Numbered from the stretch's first letter, positions 34,863 to 43,596 are shown. The stretch is 64,000 nucleotides of DNA from Streptomyces sp. B21-083 (GCF_036898825.1 NZ_JARUND010000001.1:186001-250000); one strand, 5' to 3'. Numbers and translations are program-made. The notes: generated by a model from the sequence alone, not told the origin.

Positions 34863-35411
34863 GCCACCTCCCCGCCCGGTGGCCGTCTGCTCCCAGGAGG
34901 TCGATGGCCACACCCGTTGACATTCCAGTTCCATACCGGGGAGCCGTAGCCGGACAGCCTCGCATCGGCGACCTCAAACGGAACGGTCTGCTCCTCCAGC
35001 CCGAGCGGCTGGCGGCGCGCTTCGCGCAGCGGGACGACCCGCTCGTGGGTCAGCATCGAGGCGCTGCCGCCCCGCCCGGTACGACGACCTGGAGACGCAG
35101 CCCGCCACCTTCGCCAGGACGCGGGAATCGGCAAGGGGACTGCGTCCGGGATGGGACTGAGCGCCTCAGTTGGAACGGCGGACGTGAGCGGGCAGGTCAT
35201 GGCATTTCTGTAACACCACAGTGTGGAGCCACCCCAGTGGGTTGCCAAGATGCTCGGTCATCGTGGGCCATCTTGGAGTTTCACACCTCACGCCGACGGC
35301 GCGCCGGGCCGTTGCGGGCCGGGCGCGCCGTCATCTCAGGTGCGGGGGTGCCTCTATGTCTTTCGTCAAGGCGCGCCTGTCGGGTTTGGTGGTGGTTCAG
35401 GGTTGCTGGGG
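34863..35411. other. non-coding stretch with a possible integrase scrap
   Basis: About 550 bases with no supported complete gene. On the plus strand at 35223-35283 the frame reads EPPQWVAKMLGHRGPS, like the tyrosine-recombinase motif around the last catalytic His (WVA..LGH). It is too short to do more than suggest a remnant. A long plus-strand open frame from here through the IS110 gene is an antisense shadow. Confidence 0.35.
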
Positions 35412-36629
35412 TTATGCGGCGGGCTCGACGTCTTTCGGCGTGCGGGATTCGTAGAAGGTGCCGTCGCGGAGCATGGCGAACAGGACGCTGATGCGTTGGC
35501 GGGCGAGGCGGAGGAGGGCCTGGGTGTGGGTTTTGCCGCGGGCTCGCTGGCGGTCGTAGTAGGTGCGGGAGGCCGGATCGGCGTTCATGCAGGCGAAGGC
35601 GGAGAGGAACATGGCGCGTTTGAGCTGGCGGTTGCCGCCTCGGGGTGCGTGTTCGCCGTGGACCGAGGTCCCCGACGACTTCGTGGTCGGGGCGAGTCCG
35701 GCGTAGGAGGCCAGGTGGGCGGCGGTGGGGAAGCTGGTGCCGTCGCCGACGGTGGTCAGCAGGACAGCGGCGGTCCTGACGCCGACGCCGGGCATCGAGG
35801 TCAGGACCTGGGAAAGAGGGTGGGCCTCCAGCAGGGCGTTGATCTGGGCTTCCATCGCCCTGCGCTGGGTGTGCACGGCGGTCAGGGAAGCGGCCAGGGA
35901 GGGGACGACGATGTCCAGGGTGGCGGTGCCCGGGACGACGACGGTCTGCTCGCCGAGCGCGTCGAAGACCTCGTCGATCAGCCGCTGGGCCATGCGCGGG
36001 GCCTTCGGGCGGATCAGTTCCACGAGTCTGCGGCGGCCGGCCTTGCGCAGGGCGGCCGGGGAGCCGTAGCGCTCCAGGAGCCAGGTGACGGCCTGGTGGT
36101 CCAGACGCGGTCCCAGGACGCGTTCCAGGGAGGGGTGGAACTGGGTGAGCAGGCCGCGTATGCGGTTGCTGGTGCGGGTGGCTTCGGCGGCGAGGTCCTG
36201 GTCGAAGCCGGTCAGCACGGTCAGCTCGGCGGTGATCTCGTCGGTCAGTTCCAGGGAGCGCAGGGTGTGCGGCATCGTCCGCGCGGCGTCCGCGATGACG
36301 GCCGCGTCCTTGGCGTCGGTCTTGGCCTCGCCGGGGTAGAGGTCGGCGATCCGGCGCATGGCCAGGCCGGGCAGGTAGGCCACTTGGCAGCCGGCGTCGC
36401 GGGCGACGGTCAACGGCAGGGCGCCGATGGAGGCGGGCTGGTCCACGATGACCAGGACGGTGCCGAACTTGGCGGTCAGCTTGTCGAAGACGGCCCGCAG
36501 TTTCGGTTCGCTGTTGGGCAGCGGCTTGTCGAAGACCTTCTTCCCGGGCGGGGTGAGGCCGTGGCCGTGGTGGGTCGTCTTGCCGACGTCCAGGCCGAGG
36601 AACACGCCCACGTCTTCGATCTCGAACAT
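35412..36629 (-). CDS. IS110-family transposase (DEDD recombinase)
   Basis: 405 residues, intact. The RuvC-like N-terminus has VGVFLGLDVGKTTHHGHGL (first Asp), VIVDQPASIGALP and AKTDAKDAAVIADAARTM (acidic residues). The C-terminal domain has LTSMPGVGVRTAAVLLTTVG, then LASYAGLAPTTKSSG, and RGGNRQLKRAMFLSAF with its conserved Ser region. IS110 enzymes use a bridge RNA encoded in a non-coding end to choose donor and target DNA. Element ends were not fixed because IS110 copies lack long inverted repeats. Confidence 0.95.
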   Translation of the reverse strand: MFEIEDVGVFLGLDVGKTTHHGHGLTPPGKKVFDKPLPNSEPKLRAVFDKLTAKFGTVLVIVDQPASIGALPLTVARDAGCQVAYLPGLAMRRIADLYPGEAKTDAKDAAVIADAARTMPHTLRSLELTDEITAELTVLTGFDQDLAAEATRTSNRIRGLLTQFHPSLERVLGPRLDHQAVTWLLERYGSPAALRKAGRRRLVELIRPKAPRMAQRLIDEVFDALGEQTVVVPGTATLDIVVPSLAASLTAVHTQRRAMEAQINALLEAHPLSQVLTSMPGVGVRTAAVLLTTVGDGTSFPTAAHLASYAGLAPTTKSSGTSVHGEHAPRGGNRQLKRAMFLSAFACMNADPASRTYYDRQRARGKTHTQALLRLARQRISVLFAMLRDGTFYESRTPKDVEPAA

Positions 36630-36900
36630 CGTGCCCTTTCATGGGTGTTGACGGTGCCGGCCTCGGCTCGGGTGTCGTGCTCGCGCATCCACGTTATGCA
36701 GACCTGCCGCCCGCGAACTGTCCGGCATTGCGCCGGACCGGACGGTGGCCGGACCTCTGATCAGCGTCTCCGACGAACACCCCCGGGCCCGGTGACACCA
36801 CCCCCCAGGTCATGCCTTCGACAGGGGGACACAGTCATGCCGAGCCCGGAGGCCAGCGGCCCCATTGCGGAACCGCGGAAAACATAACGGGGGCTGGCGG
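36630..36900 (-). ncRNA. candidate IS110 bridge-RNA region
   Basis: The roughly 270 bases upstream of the transposase start contain no gene but several GC-rich inverted repeats, for example GTCCGGC near 36720 with GCCGGAC near 36732, and CCGGAC/GTCCGG-type pairs around 36737-36750. In the IS110 group the bridge RNA is encoded in this upstream non-coding end. The position fits, but the internal loops were not matched to a target or donor. Confidence 0.35.
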
Positions 36901-36935
36901 CATGGTCAGCCGACCGTTCCCGATGGGTGGTGGTG

Positions 36936-37430
36936 TCAGTGGCGGGCGTCGCCGTGGCGGTGGTCGCGGTCGCGGCCCCAGGACTCGTCGTCGATGAAGC
37001 GGCCGTGGTCGTTGCGCAGGGTGGCGGTGTCACGGTCGTTGTTCCACACGTAGTTGCGGCGGTCCTGGTAGAGGTCGGTGTCGGTGTCGCGGCCCTCACC
37101 GGTGTGGATACGGACCGTGGCACGGCCCTCCAGGCGGTAGTGGTCGAACGTGTAGGTGTGACCGGAGGCGTCCTCGAGCGTCCAGCCGTCGAGGTTGACC
37201 GTGTGCCGGGTGGTGTTGGTGCCGTCCACCCACTCCTTGTTCAGCGACCTGTTCGAGCGGTCGTCACGTCCCGGGGAGTCGTACTGGACCGCCGAGATCT
37301 CCACCTTCGGACGCTGCGGGCGGACGTGGTCGGCAGCGGACGCCGGCAGCGCCGCCACCGAGACCAGAGCGCCGGCCGCGAGCACACCGGCGGCCAGACG
37401 ACGGGCGGTGACAGAAGCAGAAGCGGACAA
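36936..37430 (-). CDS. secreted lamin-tail-domain protein
   Basis: About 164 residues from TTG 37430 (GGGGGA upstream). A signal peptide is clear: TARRLAAGVLAAGALVSVAA, then LPASAADH with a likely AxA cleavage. The mature part matches bacterial LTD domains: VEISAVQYDSPGRD, LNKEWVDGTN, VNLDGWTLEDASGHTYTF and RIHTGEG, then NYVWNNDRDTATLRNDHGR. Such exported domains bind surfaces or nucleic acids. IS256 has inserted 113 bases upstream of the start, so its native promoter may be displaced. Confidence 0.85.
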   Translation of the reverse strand: MSASASVTARRLAAGVLAAGALVSVAALPASAADHVRPQRPKVEISAVQYDSPGRDDRSNRSLNKEWVDGTNTTRHTVNLDGWTLEDASGHTYTFDHYRLEGRATVRIHTGEGRDTDTDLYQDRRNYVWNNDRDTATLRNDHGRFIDDESWGRDRDHRHGDARH

Positions 37431-37542
37431 GAAGTCCCCCAGAAAGTACAGGCACCCCTCCCCCGCAAGCGGCCTTCCGGCCGCCGTGGGAGACGGTGCG
37501 GTGTGCGGGTGGCGGCCGAACTGGCCGCACACCCACACCCTG

Positions 37543-38975
37543 GATGGCGTCCCGCTTGATGGTGTAGGCGATCAAGGTGTGGGGGTGCGCGGGCGTATGC
37601 CCGGGGCGTGCATCCAGTGATGGCCTCTGCGACCTGCTCATAAGGCAGGCCACCGTGCAACTCTCCCTGGTGAACTGCCCGTTCAACCGTGGAGGTGCCC
37701 GATGGCCTTGTCCCAGTCTGACCTACAACGCCTGCTGGAGTCACTACGTACGGCGGACGGGCTGGAGCTCGTGCGGCATATCGCGGAGCGGATGCTGCAG
37801 GAGTTGATCGAGGCCGAGCTCAGCGGCCGGATCGGCGCCCAGTGGAACGAGCACACCGAGGACCGCACCAACTTCCGCAACGGTCACCGCGACAAGACCC
37901 TGACCAGCCAGGCCGGCGACCTGGACCTGGCCATCCCCAAGCTCCGCAGCGGGACCTTCTTCCCCAGCCTGCTGGAACGTCGGCGCCGCATCGACCAGGC
38001 CCTCTACGCGGTCATCATGGAGGCATACGTCCACGGCGTCTCCACCCGCGCCGTCGACGACCTGGTCAAGGCGCTCGGCGCGGACAGCGGCATCTCCAAG
38101 AGCGAAGTCTCACGCATCTGCGGCGACCTGGACGAAGAGCTCGGCATCTTCCGTGACCGGCCGCTGGATCACACCCGCTTCCCCTACATCTATCTCGACG
38201 CGACGTACTGCAAGGTGCGCGTGAACCACCGGATCGTCTCCCAGGCCGTCATCATCGCCACGGGCATCACCGAGGACGGCGGCCGTGAAGTCCTGGGCGT
38301 CACGGTCGGAGACACCGAGAGCGAGGTGTCCTGGAGCGAATTCCTGCGCTCGCTGCGGGCACGTGGTCTGAACGGGGTCCGCCTGGTCATCTCCGACAGT
38401 CACAGCGGCCTGGTCGCCGCGATCCGCAAGGTCATGCTCGGCGCCACCTGGCAGCGTTGTCGTGTCCATTTCCTGCGAAACGTGTTCTCGGTGATCCCCA
38501 AGGGGTCCGGTGAGATGGTTGCGGCGACCATCCGCACGATCTTCATCCAGCCGAACGCCGATGCCGTCTACCACCAGCTCGATCAGGTCGCCGACATGCT
38601 CGGCCAGCAGTTTCCCAAGGTCAAACAGATGCTTCTCGACGCCAAGGAGGACCTCACCGCCTTCGCGGGCTTCCCCGCCGCCCACTGGAAAAAGATCCAG
38701 TCATCGAATCCACTGGAGCGAATCAACCGCGAGATCAAGCGCCGCACCGACGTCGTCCAGGTCTTCCCCAACCCCGCCGCCCTCAAGCGGCTGGTCACCG
38801 CGGTGCTCAGCGAGATGCATGACGAGTGGATCGCGTTTCCCCGCCGCTACCTCTCCGAAGGCAGCATGGCCGCCGTCTACGCCGGCGAAAGCGCCGGGAA
38901 CACCACCCACGAGCTCCCCAACACCCCGAACACCAGCTCCGGTTGATCGCCTACACCATCAAGCGGGACGCCATC
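37543..38975 (+). mobile_element. IS256-family element, 1433 bp, recent
   Basis: Perfect 33-bp inverted repeats at 37543-37575 and 38943-38975, beginning GATGGCGTCCCGCTTGATGG, are flanked by a perfect 8-bp duplication ACACCCTG (37535-37542 and 38976-38983). Identical ends, intact duplications and an intact transposase mean recent insertion. It differs in sequence from the IS256-family element at 1495-3414. Confidence 0.96.
37702..38946 (+). CDS. IS256-family transposase
   Basis: 414 residues from ATG 37702 (GGAGGTG just upstream). Catalytic residues: FPYIYLDATYCKVRVNHR (first Asp), LVISDSHSGLVAAIRKV (second Asp) and SSNPLERINREIKRRTDVV (Glu), with WQRCRVHFLRNVF between. The N-terminal zinc-like region reads FRNGHRDKTL. 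Full length and intact. Confidence 0.96.
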   Translation: MALSQSDLQRLLESLRTADGLELVRHIAERMLQELIEAELSGRIGAQWNEHTEDRTNFRNGHRDKTLTSQAGDLDLAIPKLRSGTFFPSLLERRRRIDQALYAVIMEAYVHGVSTRAVDDLVKALGADSGISKSEVSRICGDLDEELGIFRDRPLDHTRFPYIYLDATYCKVRVNHRIVSQAVIIATGITEDGGREVLGVTVGDTESEVSWSEFLRSLRARGLNGVRLVISDSHSGLVAAIRKVMLGATWQRCRVHFLRNVFSVIPKGSGEMVAATIRTIFIQPNADAVYHQLDQVADMLGQQFPKVKQMLLDAKEDLTAFAGFPAAHWKKIQSSNPLERINREIKRRTDVVQVFPNPAALKRLVTAVLSEMHDEWIAFPRRYLSEGSMAAVYAGESAGNTTHELPNTPNTSSG

Positions 38976-39256
38976 ACACCCTGCCCACCCCGTGCAGAAC
39001 TTGAGTAGAAAACATGGACTGTGTTACCAGTTGCCCATATTCCTGTGACTCTCACCTGCCTCAACCATGTATGCCGCTGATGACCGAGGTTGACGACCCG
39101 GCACAATCCCGCACCCGTGCAGGAGTTGACCCCCGCCCCCGCAGCCGCCACACCACGCCACCGGGCACCGTGCAAGCCGTCACCCGAAAGTGAGTAACAG
39201 CCCCCGCCTTCACGGCAGCCGCGGGCCGGAAGCGGCACCCCGGAACCTGAACCGGT

Positions 39257-39452
39257 GTGCCCATCACCTGGACCGGGCACTGGCTGCGCATCGGCCTGGC
39301 TTCCGTCGCCCGCCTCAACGGCCGCGACGGAAGCGCCATCGCCGACCGGGGCGGCTGGGCCCGCCACTCCCGCTCCACGCTCGGCTACATGCAGCGCGAC
39401 GACGGACGGGACGACAGCGCCTCCGCCGCGCCGGGCCAGGACCGCGCTGACC
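39257..39452 (+). pseudogene. tyrosine-recombinase C-terminal remnant
   Basis: The frame reads WLRIGLASVARLNGRDGSAI, then ADRGGWARHSRSTLGYMQRD. It follows the end of tyrosine integrases (RRG.AT.AR..G.....I...GGW.......GY), where the final Tyr is catalytic; here YMQRD would hold it. No upstream catalytic part remains. It ends at the hairpin at 39453. The bases from 38984 to 39256 hold no supported gene. Confidence 0.55.
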
Positions 39453-39490
39453 GCTGGTTGGTCCCGTTAGGGCTAACGGGACCAACCAGC
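39453..39490 (-). terminator. perfect 18-bp palindromic hairpin
   Basis: GCTGGTTGGTCCCGTTAG and its exact reverse complement are separated by only GG. It starts 17 bases after the stop of the XRE gene (39508), so it is the likely terminator. The two-base spacer is unusual. Confidence 0.7.
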
Positions 39491-39507
39491 CGTGAACTGC
39501 AGCTTCG

Positions 39508-40506
39508 TCAGGGACGCCGCGCGACGGCCGGAGCACCGTCGAAGCTCCCAACGCCGCCCCGGACTTTCACCGCCAGGCGTGAAGGCGCCCGCCTCGCTCC
39601 CGCACCACCAGTCCCGCTGACATCAGCGGTCCCAGGCACCAGGGAGGTCCGCCGCACGGTCTGCCGGGACCGGGTCGGTGGCTGCATGCGGAGCACGCTC
39701 CGGGCAGCCTCCAGGTCGGCCGGAGGCAACGCGGAGAACAATTGCGACCCGGACGCACAGACGGCGCAGGCGTTGGACATCGCCGGGTACGCCCGGGACA
39801 CGTGGCTTTCCGACCTTGCCCCAGTGGGGGTGATGCGCCGGACCTCCTGTCCGTCGGGGGTGCGCGCAGGATCTGAGCGGAAGTACACCGGGGTGCCGTC
39901 CGCAAGAACGACCTCGGAGACACTGCGCCGGGCGACGACCTTGGACGTACCGCCCGGCCGATGCTCCTCGGCCCTTTCCCAGGCCTGTTCCCACTCACGG
40001 AGCGCCATCCCTTTCGCTCCGCAGGTCTGGGCGAACGCCAGGACGAACTCGCGGGTGGGGCGCCCGCCTTCCTGGCGGAGGAAGCGGCCGACGGTGGCGT
40101 GGGCCAGGATGCCCTCGCTGGCGGCCTCCAGTTCGCGGTACGGCCGGGCTCCGTCCTTCTGGTAGAGGTCGACCAGCGCCGCGCGCAGTTCCGCGAAGTT
40201 CCGTACATACCGAGAGTGCGGAACAAGCTCCCCGCAGCCGCGGACGGCCCGGTAGCGGGCGCGTTTCCACAGCCGCTCTGCCTCACCGGGGTCGGCGCCG
40301 CAGGCCACGGCGTAGGCCCGAACCGTCTTCAGCTTCGGCACCTGCTCGCCGGACGCGGCACGGATCAGCGTCGAGGCGCTGCATCCGGATCGCGCGGCGA
40401 GCTCCTTGTAGTTCAGGCCCGCCTGGCCGCGATGGCCGCGCAGGCAGCGGGTCAGTTTCTCCAGCTCCCGGTCGCACGGGGCGATGGGGTTCTCCCGTCG
40501 TCCCAT
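39508..40506 (-). CDS. XRE-family DNA-binding protein with two helix-turn-helix units
   Basis: 332 residues. The first HTH is LNYKELAARSGCSASTLIRA, then ASGEQVPKLKTVRAYAVACG. The second, weaker one is RPYRELEAASEGILAHATVG, then RFLRQEGGRPTREFVLAFAQ. After about residue 180 there is a beta-rich stretch (VVARRSVSEVVLADGTPVYF) and a low-complexity tail. Tandem HTH proteins of this type are common in Streptomyces accessory regions. It starts 3 bases after the stop of the upstream small membrane gene. Confidence 0.82.
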   Translation of the reverse strand: MGRRENPIAPCDRELEKLTRCLRGHRGQAGLNYKELAARSGCSASTLIRAASGEQVPKLKTVRAYAVACGADPGEAERLWKRARYRAVRGCGELVPHSRYVRNFAELRAALVDLYQKDGARPYRELEAASEGILAHATVGRFLRQEGGRPTREFVLAFAQTCGAKGMALREWEQAWERAEEHRPGGTSKVVARRSVSEVVLADGTPVYFRSDPARTPDGQEVRRITPTGARSESHVSRAYPAMSNACAVCASGSQLFSALPPADLEAARSVLRMQPPTRSRQTVRRTSLVPGTADVSGTGGAGARRAPSRLAVKVRGGVGSFDGAPAVARRP

Positions 40507-40509
40507 CGG

Positions 40510-40731
40510 TCAGCCCTCCGCCGCGACCCGCTTGCCGGAGCGCGCCCGGCGGACCAGGCGCAAGCCCGTGTCCGTCGCCTCGGCGAGCAGGACCAGGACG
40601 GACAAGGCCGGCATCCCCGCGAGGGCGAGCAGCACGGCCAGGACCAGGACAACCACGACGATGGTCGCCTCGGGACCGGTCAGTGGCCGGTCGCCGGGCA
40701 CCACGCAGGCGGCATGGACGGTGTGAGACAT
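40510..40731 (-). CDS. small membrane protein
   Basis: 73 residues from ATG 40731 (GGGAG upstream); an ATG at 40803 adds residues without a ribosome-binding site. ATIVVVVLVLAVLLALAG and ALSVLVLLAEATDTGLRL are two hydrophobic segments, followed by RRARSGKRVAAEG. Co-directional with and 3 bases from the XRE gene, so one transcript. Unknown role. Confidence 0.65.
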   Translation of the reverse strand: MSHTVHAACVVPGDRPLTGPEATIVVVVLVLAVLLALAGMPALSVLVLLAEATDTGLRLVRRARSGKRVAAEG

Positions 40732-41149
40732 GATTTTCTCCCGTTCGGTGTCTGTTCGGGCTCCCCAACTGGCCTCTGCGCACGAGCGGTTGCCGTCACC
40801 CATGCGAGTGGCCCATCACGATGTTGACGCACCCTGGAAGGGGCTCTGACCCGGCCAGGGACTACGCCGGGTTATAGGCCCGCCCCTGTCTCACCCTGGA
40901 CGCCGCGGATCCAGACCTTCACATGCGCGGACTTCGCAGGTCAGCGCTACGACTCTCCGGGCATTACGCCGCAGGCGTCTCAATCACGGTTGTCACTCGT
41001 GCGCGTACGACCGATTCTGGGTGTCGCCTCACGTGCCAAGCACTGAGGCATCCCGTCTGTCTGTGGGCTCCCCATTCGACTTCGGGACAACGTCGTGGGT
41101 GGCCGCGTTGCCGCGAGGGCCCCCGCGACCGTCGGTCCGTTCACATGCC
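40732..41149. other. intergenic region between XRE units
   Basis: About 420 bases without a supported gene. It contains the promoter region for the 40731 operon on the minus strand; no convincing -35/-10 pair was fixed. Short open frames have no ribosome-binding site. Confidence 0.4.
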
Positions 41150-41202
41150 GACACGAAGACGAGGGGCCGGCGGAATCACCGCCGGCCCCTCGTCTTCGTG
41201 TC
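41150..41202 (-). terminator. 24-bp perfect hairpin directly after the XRE stop
   Basis: GACACGAAGACGAGGGGCCG and four more bases pair perfectly with the opposite arm; the loop is AATCA. It abuts the stop codon of the gene at 41203. The stem is far longer than a normal terminator and works equally in both directions. Confidence 0.75.
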
Positions 41203-41967
41203 TCAGGGCATGATCTGTTTCCGGCGGCGGTGCAGTCGGTTGCGGGTGCCGTACGGCCGCCGCCTCGGGATGGGGATCCGCTTCTTGTGCAAGGGGGTGA
41301 AGCCGCCCTTCCTCGAGGTGTCGTCGTTGTTGTGCGGAGGCTCCAGGGTGCTCTCGACACGAGCGGCCTCAAGCTCGCGGCGTTTCTCCAGCCACGCGGA
41401 GAACTCCGGGTCCTTCGGCGAGAGTCCCATACCGACGAGTACTCCGATGAGGGCGTTCTCCGTGGGGAGCTTCGTCCCCCGGAAGACGTTGCAGATCGTT
41501 GTCTGGCGTACGGCCAGGTTGTGCCGCAGGGATACGTTCGCGATCTTCTGGTAGGTCGGGTTGTGCTGCCACACCTTCAGCTGACGCAGGGCTACGGCGA
41601 ACGCGTGGACGGTCATCACCTCGGAGGGCAGCATCCTCTTGACCGCTGCCCTCTGCTCGGGGGCGTCGGGCAGTCCGGCTGCCTCCCGCTGCTTGGCATC
41701 GGCGATCATCTCCCAACGCGGGCGCCAGGCGGAGGGATCCTCGCCGACCGCGCGCAGGTAGCACTTCATGGTGTCCCAGGACGGGCATTTCGTGCCCTGC
41801 GTCGCGGCCGAGAGCGTCGCCCGTGACAGACCGGACACGCCGGCGAACTGCTCCAGTGTCAGCCCCTTGTACTTGCGCAGCCGCAGCAGGTCCACGACGA
41901 GCTGTTCGAGTGCACCCTTGCTCGGGTCGACCTGCGTGGTCGGCCGGCCGGGATCCTTTCGGTTCAT
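41203..41967 (-). CDS. XRE-type regulator, 254 residues
   Basis: Starts at ATG 41967 (GGGAGAA upstream). The helix-turn-helix is LTLEQFAGVSGLSRATLSAA, then TQGTKCPSWDTMKCYLRAVG. A second HTH-like segment is TYQKIANVSLRHNLAVRQTT, then ICNVFRGTKLPTENALIGVL. The tail is very basic (KKRIPIPRRRPYGTRNRL), which could add non-specific DNA binding. It is followed at once by a 24-bp hairpin. No partner toxin was found. Confidence 0.8.
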   Translation of the reverse strand: MNRKDPGRPTTQVDPSKGALEQLVVDLLRLRKYKGLTLEQFAGVSGLSRATLSAATQGTKCPSWDTMKCYLRAVGEDPSAWRPRWEMIADAKQREAAGLPDAPEQRAAVKRMLPSEVMTVHAFAVALRQLKVWQHNPTYQKIANVSLRHNLAVRQTTICNVFRGTKLPTENALIGVLVGMGLSPKDPEFSAWLEKRRELEAARVESTLEPPHNNDDTSRKGGFTPLHKKRIPIPRRRPYGTRNRLHRRRKQIMP

Positions 41968-42000
41968 GGCGGTTCTCCCTTCGGGCCCCGCTGCACTGGG

Positions 42001-42027
42001 GTGGGGGAGGCGACCTGCCTCCCCCAC
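42001..42027 (-). terminator. hairpin, 11-bp stem
   Basis: GTGGGGGAGGC / GCCTCCCCCAC with loop GACCT, 11 bases after the stop at 42039 on the minus strand and upstream of the XRE gene. Confidence 0.6.
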
Positions 42028-42038
42028 CCCGGGCGCGG

Positions 42039-42212
42039 TCAGCCCTGCGTCTCCTGGGTGCCGGCTTCCTTAGCGGTCGCGGGATCCGGCTTACGGGACG
42101 TCATCCCGGAGACGAGCCGCTCGGCCACGAGGGTGCAGGACAGGGAGACACTGGCCGCAGTGGGAGCGTCGCAGCCGGTCTGGATGAAGCCGAACGTCGC
42201 GCCCGCGGCCAT
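42039..42212 (-). pseudogene. truncated small ORF
   Basis: The frame reads MAAGATFGFIQTGCDAPTAA, then SVSLSCTLVAERLVSGM, to TGA 42039. The ATG at 42212 has no ribosome-binding site and the frame continues upstream to the break at about 42233, where a different plus-strand gene fragment begins. It looks like the C-terminal part of a small membrane or secreted protein cut by a rearrangement. Confidence 0.4.
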
Positions 42213-42233
42213 CGTGAAGGCGGCGAGGTTTCA

Positions 42234-42795
42234 GCTTGGCCTTGCTCAGGGCCAGGGAACGGCGCCCGCTGCCGGGAGTGGGCAGCGCGCAAGGCGTACG
42301 AAGACAGCAAGAACGAGCCTGGCGCGGCGGACTTCTACTACGGCGAGATGGAGATGCGCCGCCACGACCGCACCGGCACCACGCGCGCCGAACGCGGACT
42401 GTTGCACGGCTACTGGATGCTGTCTGGCTATGGCCTGCGCGCCTCCCGCGCCCTGTACTGGCTCGCCGCCACCATGCTCGTCACCATCGTGCTGCTGATG
42501 GGCTTCGGACTCCCGGAAGCCGACCCGAAGCAGGAAGCGACCGGCATCGTGCCACCCAGCGGAGGCAAGGTCACCTTCGAGATCGACAAAGCTGACCCTC
42601 AAAACCCACAGAGGACAGGTTCACCGGCGAACGCTTCGAAAAGCCCTGACCGTCACACTCGAATCCGTGGTCTTCCGCTCCTCCGGCCAGGACCTGACCA
42701 CCACTGGCACCTACATCGAGATGGCATCGCGCCTGACCGAGCCCGTTCTTCTGGGCCTGGCTGTCCTGGCCGTCCGTAACCGCATCAAACGCTGA
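42234..42795 (+). pseudogene. C-terminal part of a pentapeptide-type membrane protein, frameshifted
   Basis: The frame reads WAARKAYEDSKNEPGAADFY, YGEMEMRRHDRTG and a membrane helix ALYWLAATMLVTIVLLMGFG, then KVTFEIDKADPQNP. After that two single-base shifts are needed (near 42610 and 42645) to continue DRFTGERFEKALTVTLES, then VVFRSSGQDLTTTGTYIEMA and LLGLAVLAVRNRIKR to TGA 42795. This tail is typical of actinobacterial pentapeptide-repeat membrane proteins; the repeat part is missing. Confidence 0.65.
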
Positions 42796-42972
42796 CCAGG
42801 CGGCCCCTGTTCGGACCCGGCGTGGCCGCGCAGGGCGTGAGCGTTCACTCACACGCTGCACCGGAGGAGCCTCGTGTACGTGGTCAACGGCGCCGTGCCG
42901 TCCGGCCTGTCTCCGTAGGCTTGTTGCGCAGCCAGTGGCTGCTCTCAGGGGACGGGTGGGTGAGGAGGCAAC

Positions 42973-43497
42973 ATGTCTTCGTCGGATGGCATCGAGCGCG
43001 CGATGCGGAAACAGCGGGACGAGGAGAGGGCGGCACAGGAGGCCGAGGATCGACGGCGGGCCGAGTTGTTCGCCACAGGGGCAGAAGCAGCGCGCGGGTT
43101 CATCGAGCTGATGCGCAAGCACGGGGTGCAGCCGGAGACGGTCTACGACTACGAGCAGGTCAAGCGGCGTAAGTACCGGTTCGCCAGCCGACACAACCGG
43201 TACGAGACCATCGAGCAGTACACACCTGTCGGTAATGGATGGGTGGTGCAGTACAGCCTTACTGAATACGACGAGCCGTGGCTGATCAAATGCCTGCAAG
43301 AGGACGGGAAGGTAAGAGATTGCACCTGGCACCGCCCAGGCAACAGCGGCTTCCCGACTGAAGGTCTACTTCCGCCAGCGCCGCGTAGCGCGATCCCGAA
43401 GCATGGACGGCTTGGCGCACAGAGGGGGTATCAGCCAGGCGCGCCGACCGTGACGGTCGAGCAGTACGCCACGGCCGCACGGTGGTACCTGGGATAG
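42973..43497 (+). CDS. hypothetical protein, 174 residues
   Basis: ATG 42973 has GAGGAGG five bases upstream. The N-terminus is a charged helix (RAMRKQRDEERAAQEAEDRR) and then ELFATGAEAARGFIELMRKH. The second half is a beta-rich domain (KYRFASRHNRYETIEQYTPV, then GNGWVVQYSLTEYDEPWLIK). No family recognised. It is alone between two gene fragments and followed by a hairpin at 43564. Confidence 0.7.
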   Translation: MSSSDGIERAMRKQRDEERAAQEAEDRRRAELFATGAEAARGFIELMRKHGVQPETVYDYEQVKRRKYRFASRHNRYETIEQYTPVGNGWVVQYSLTEYDEPWLIKCLQEDGKVRDCTWHRPGNSGFPTEGLLPPAPRSAIPKHGRLGAQRGYQPGAPTVTVEQYATAARWYLG

Positions 43498-43563
43498 AGA
43501 TCGCACACCTCCGTCATCCGATATCACCCATAGACTCACTGTGTCGCCGCTGGCTGAGGGCCC

Positions 43564-43596
43564 GGGGCTCCTCCCTTCAATGCACGAGGAGGCCCC
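43564..43596 (+). terminator. hairpin after the 42973 gene
   Basis: GGGGCTCCTC pairs with GAGGAGGCCCC (one bulge), loop of 12 bases, 66 bases past the stop. The rest of 43498-43959 has no supported gene and is the leader of the gene at 43960. Confidence 0.5.

Noticed and set aside
34904..35491. 195-residue ORF starting MATPVDIPVPYRG
   Set aside because: Composition becomes Arg/Pro-rich and random, there is no family pattern, and it runs across the integrase scrap into the IS110 end.
35223..36887. 554-residue plus-strand open frame
   Set aside because: It is antisense to the intact IS110 transposase, is Gly/Val/Ala-rich with codon-shadow composition and has no homology motifs beyond the first 16 residues.
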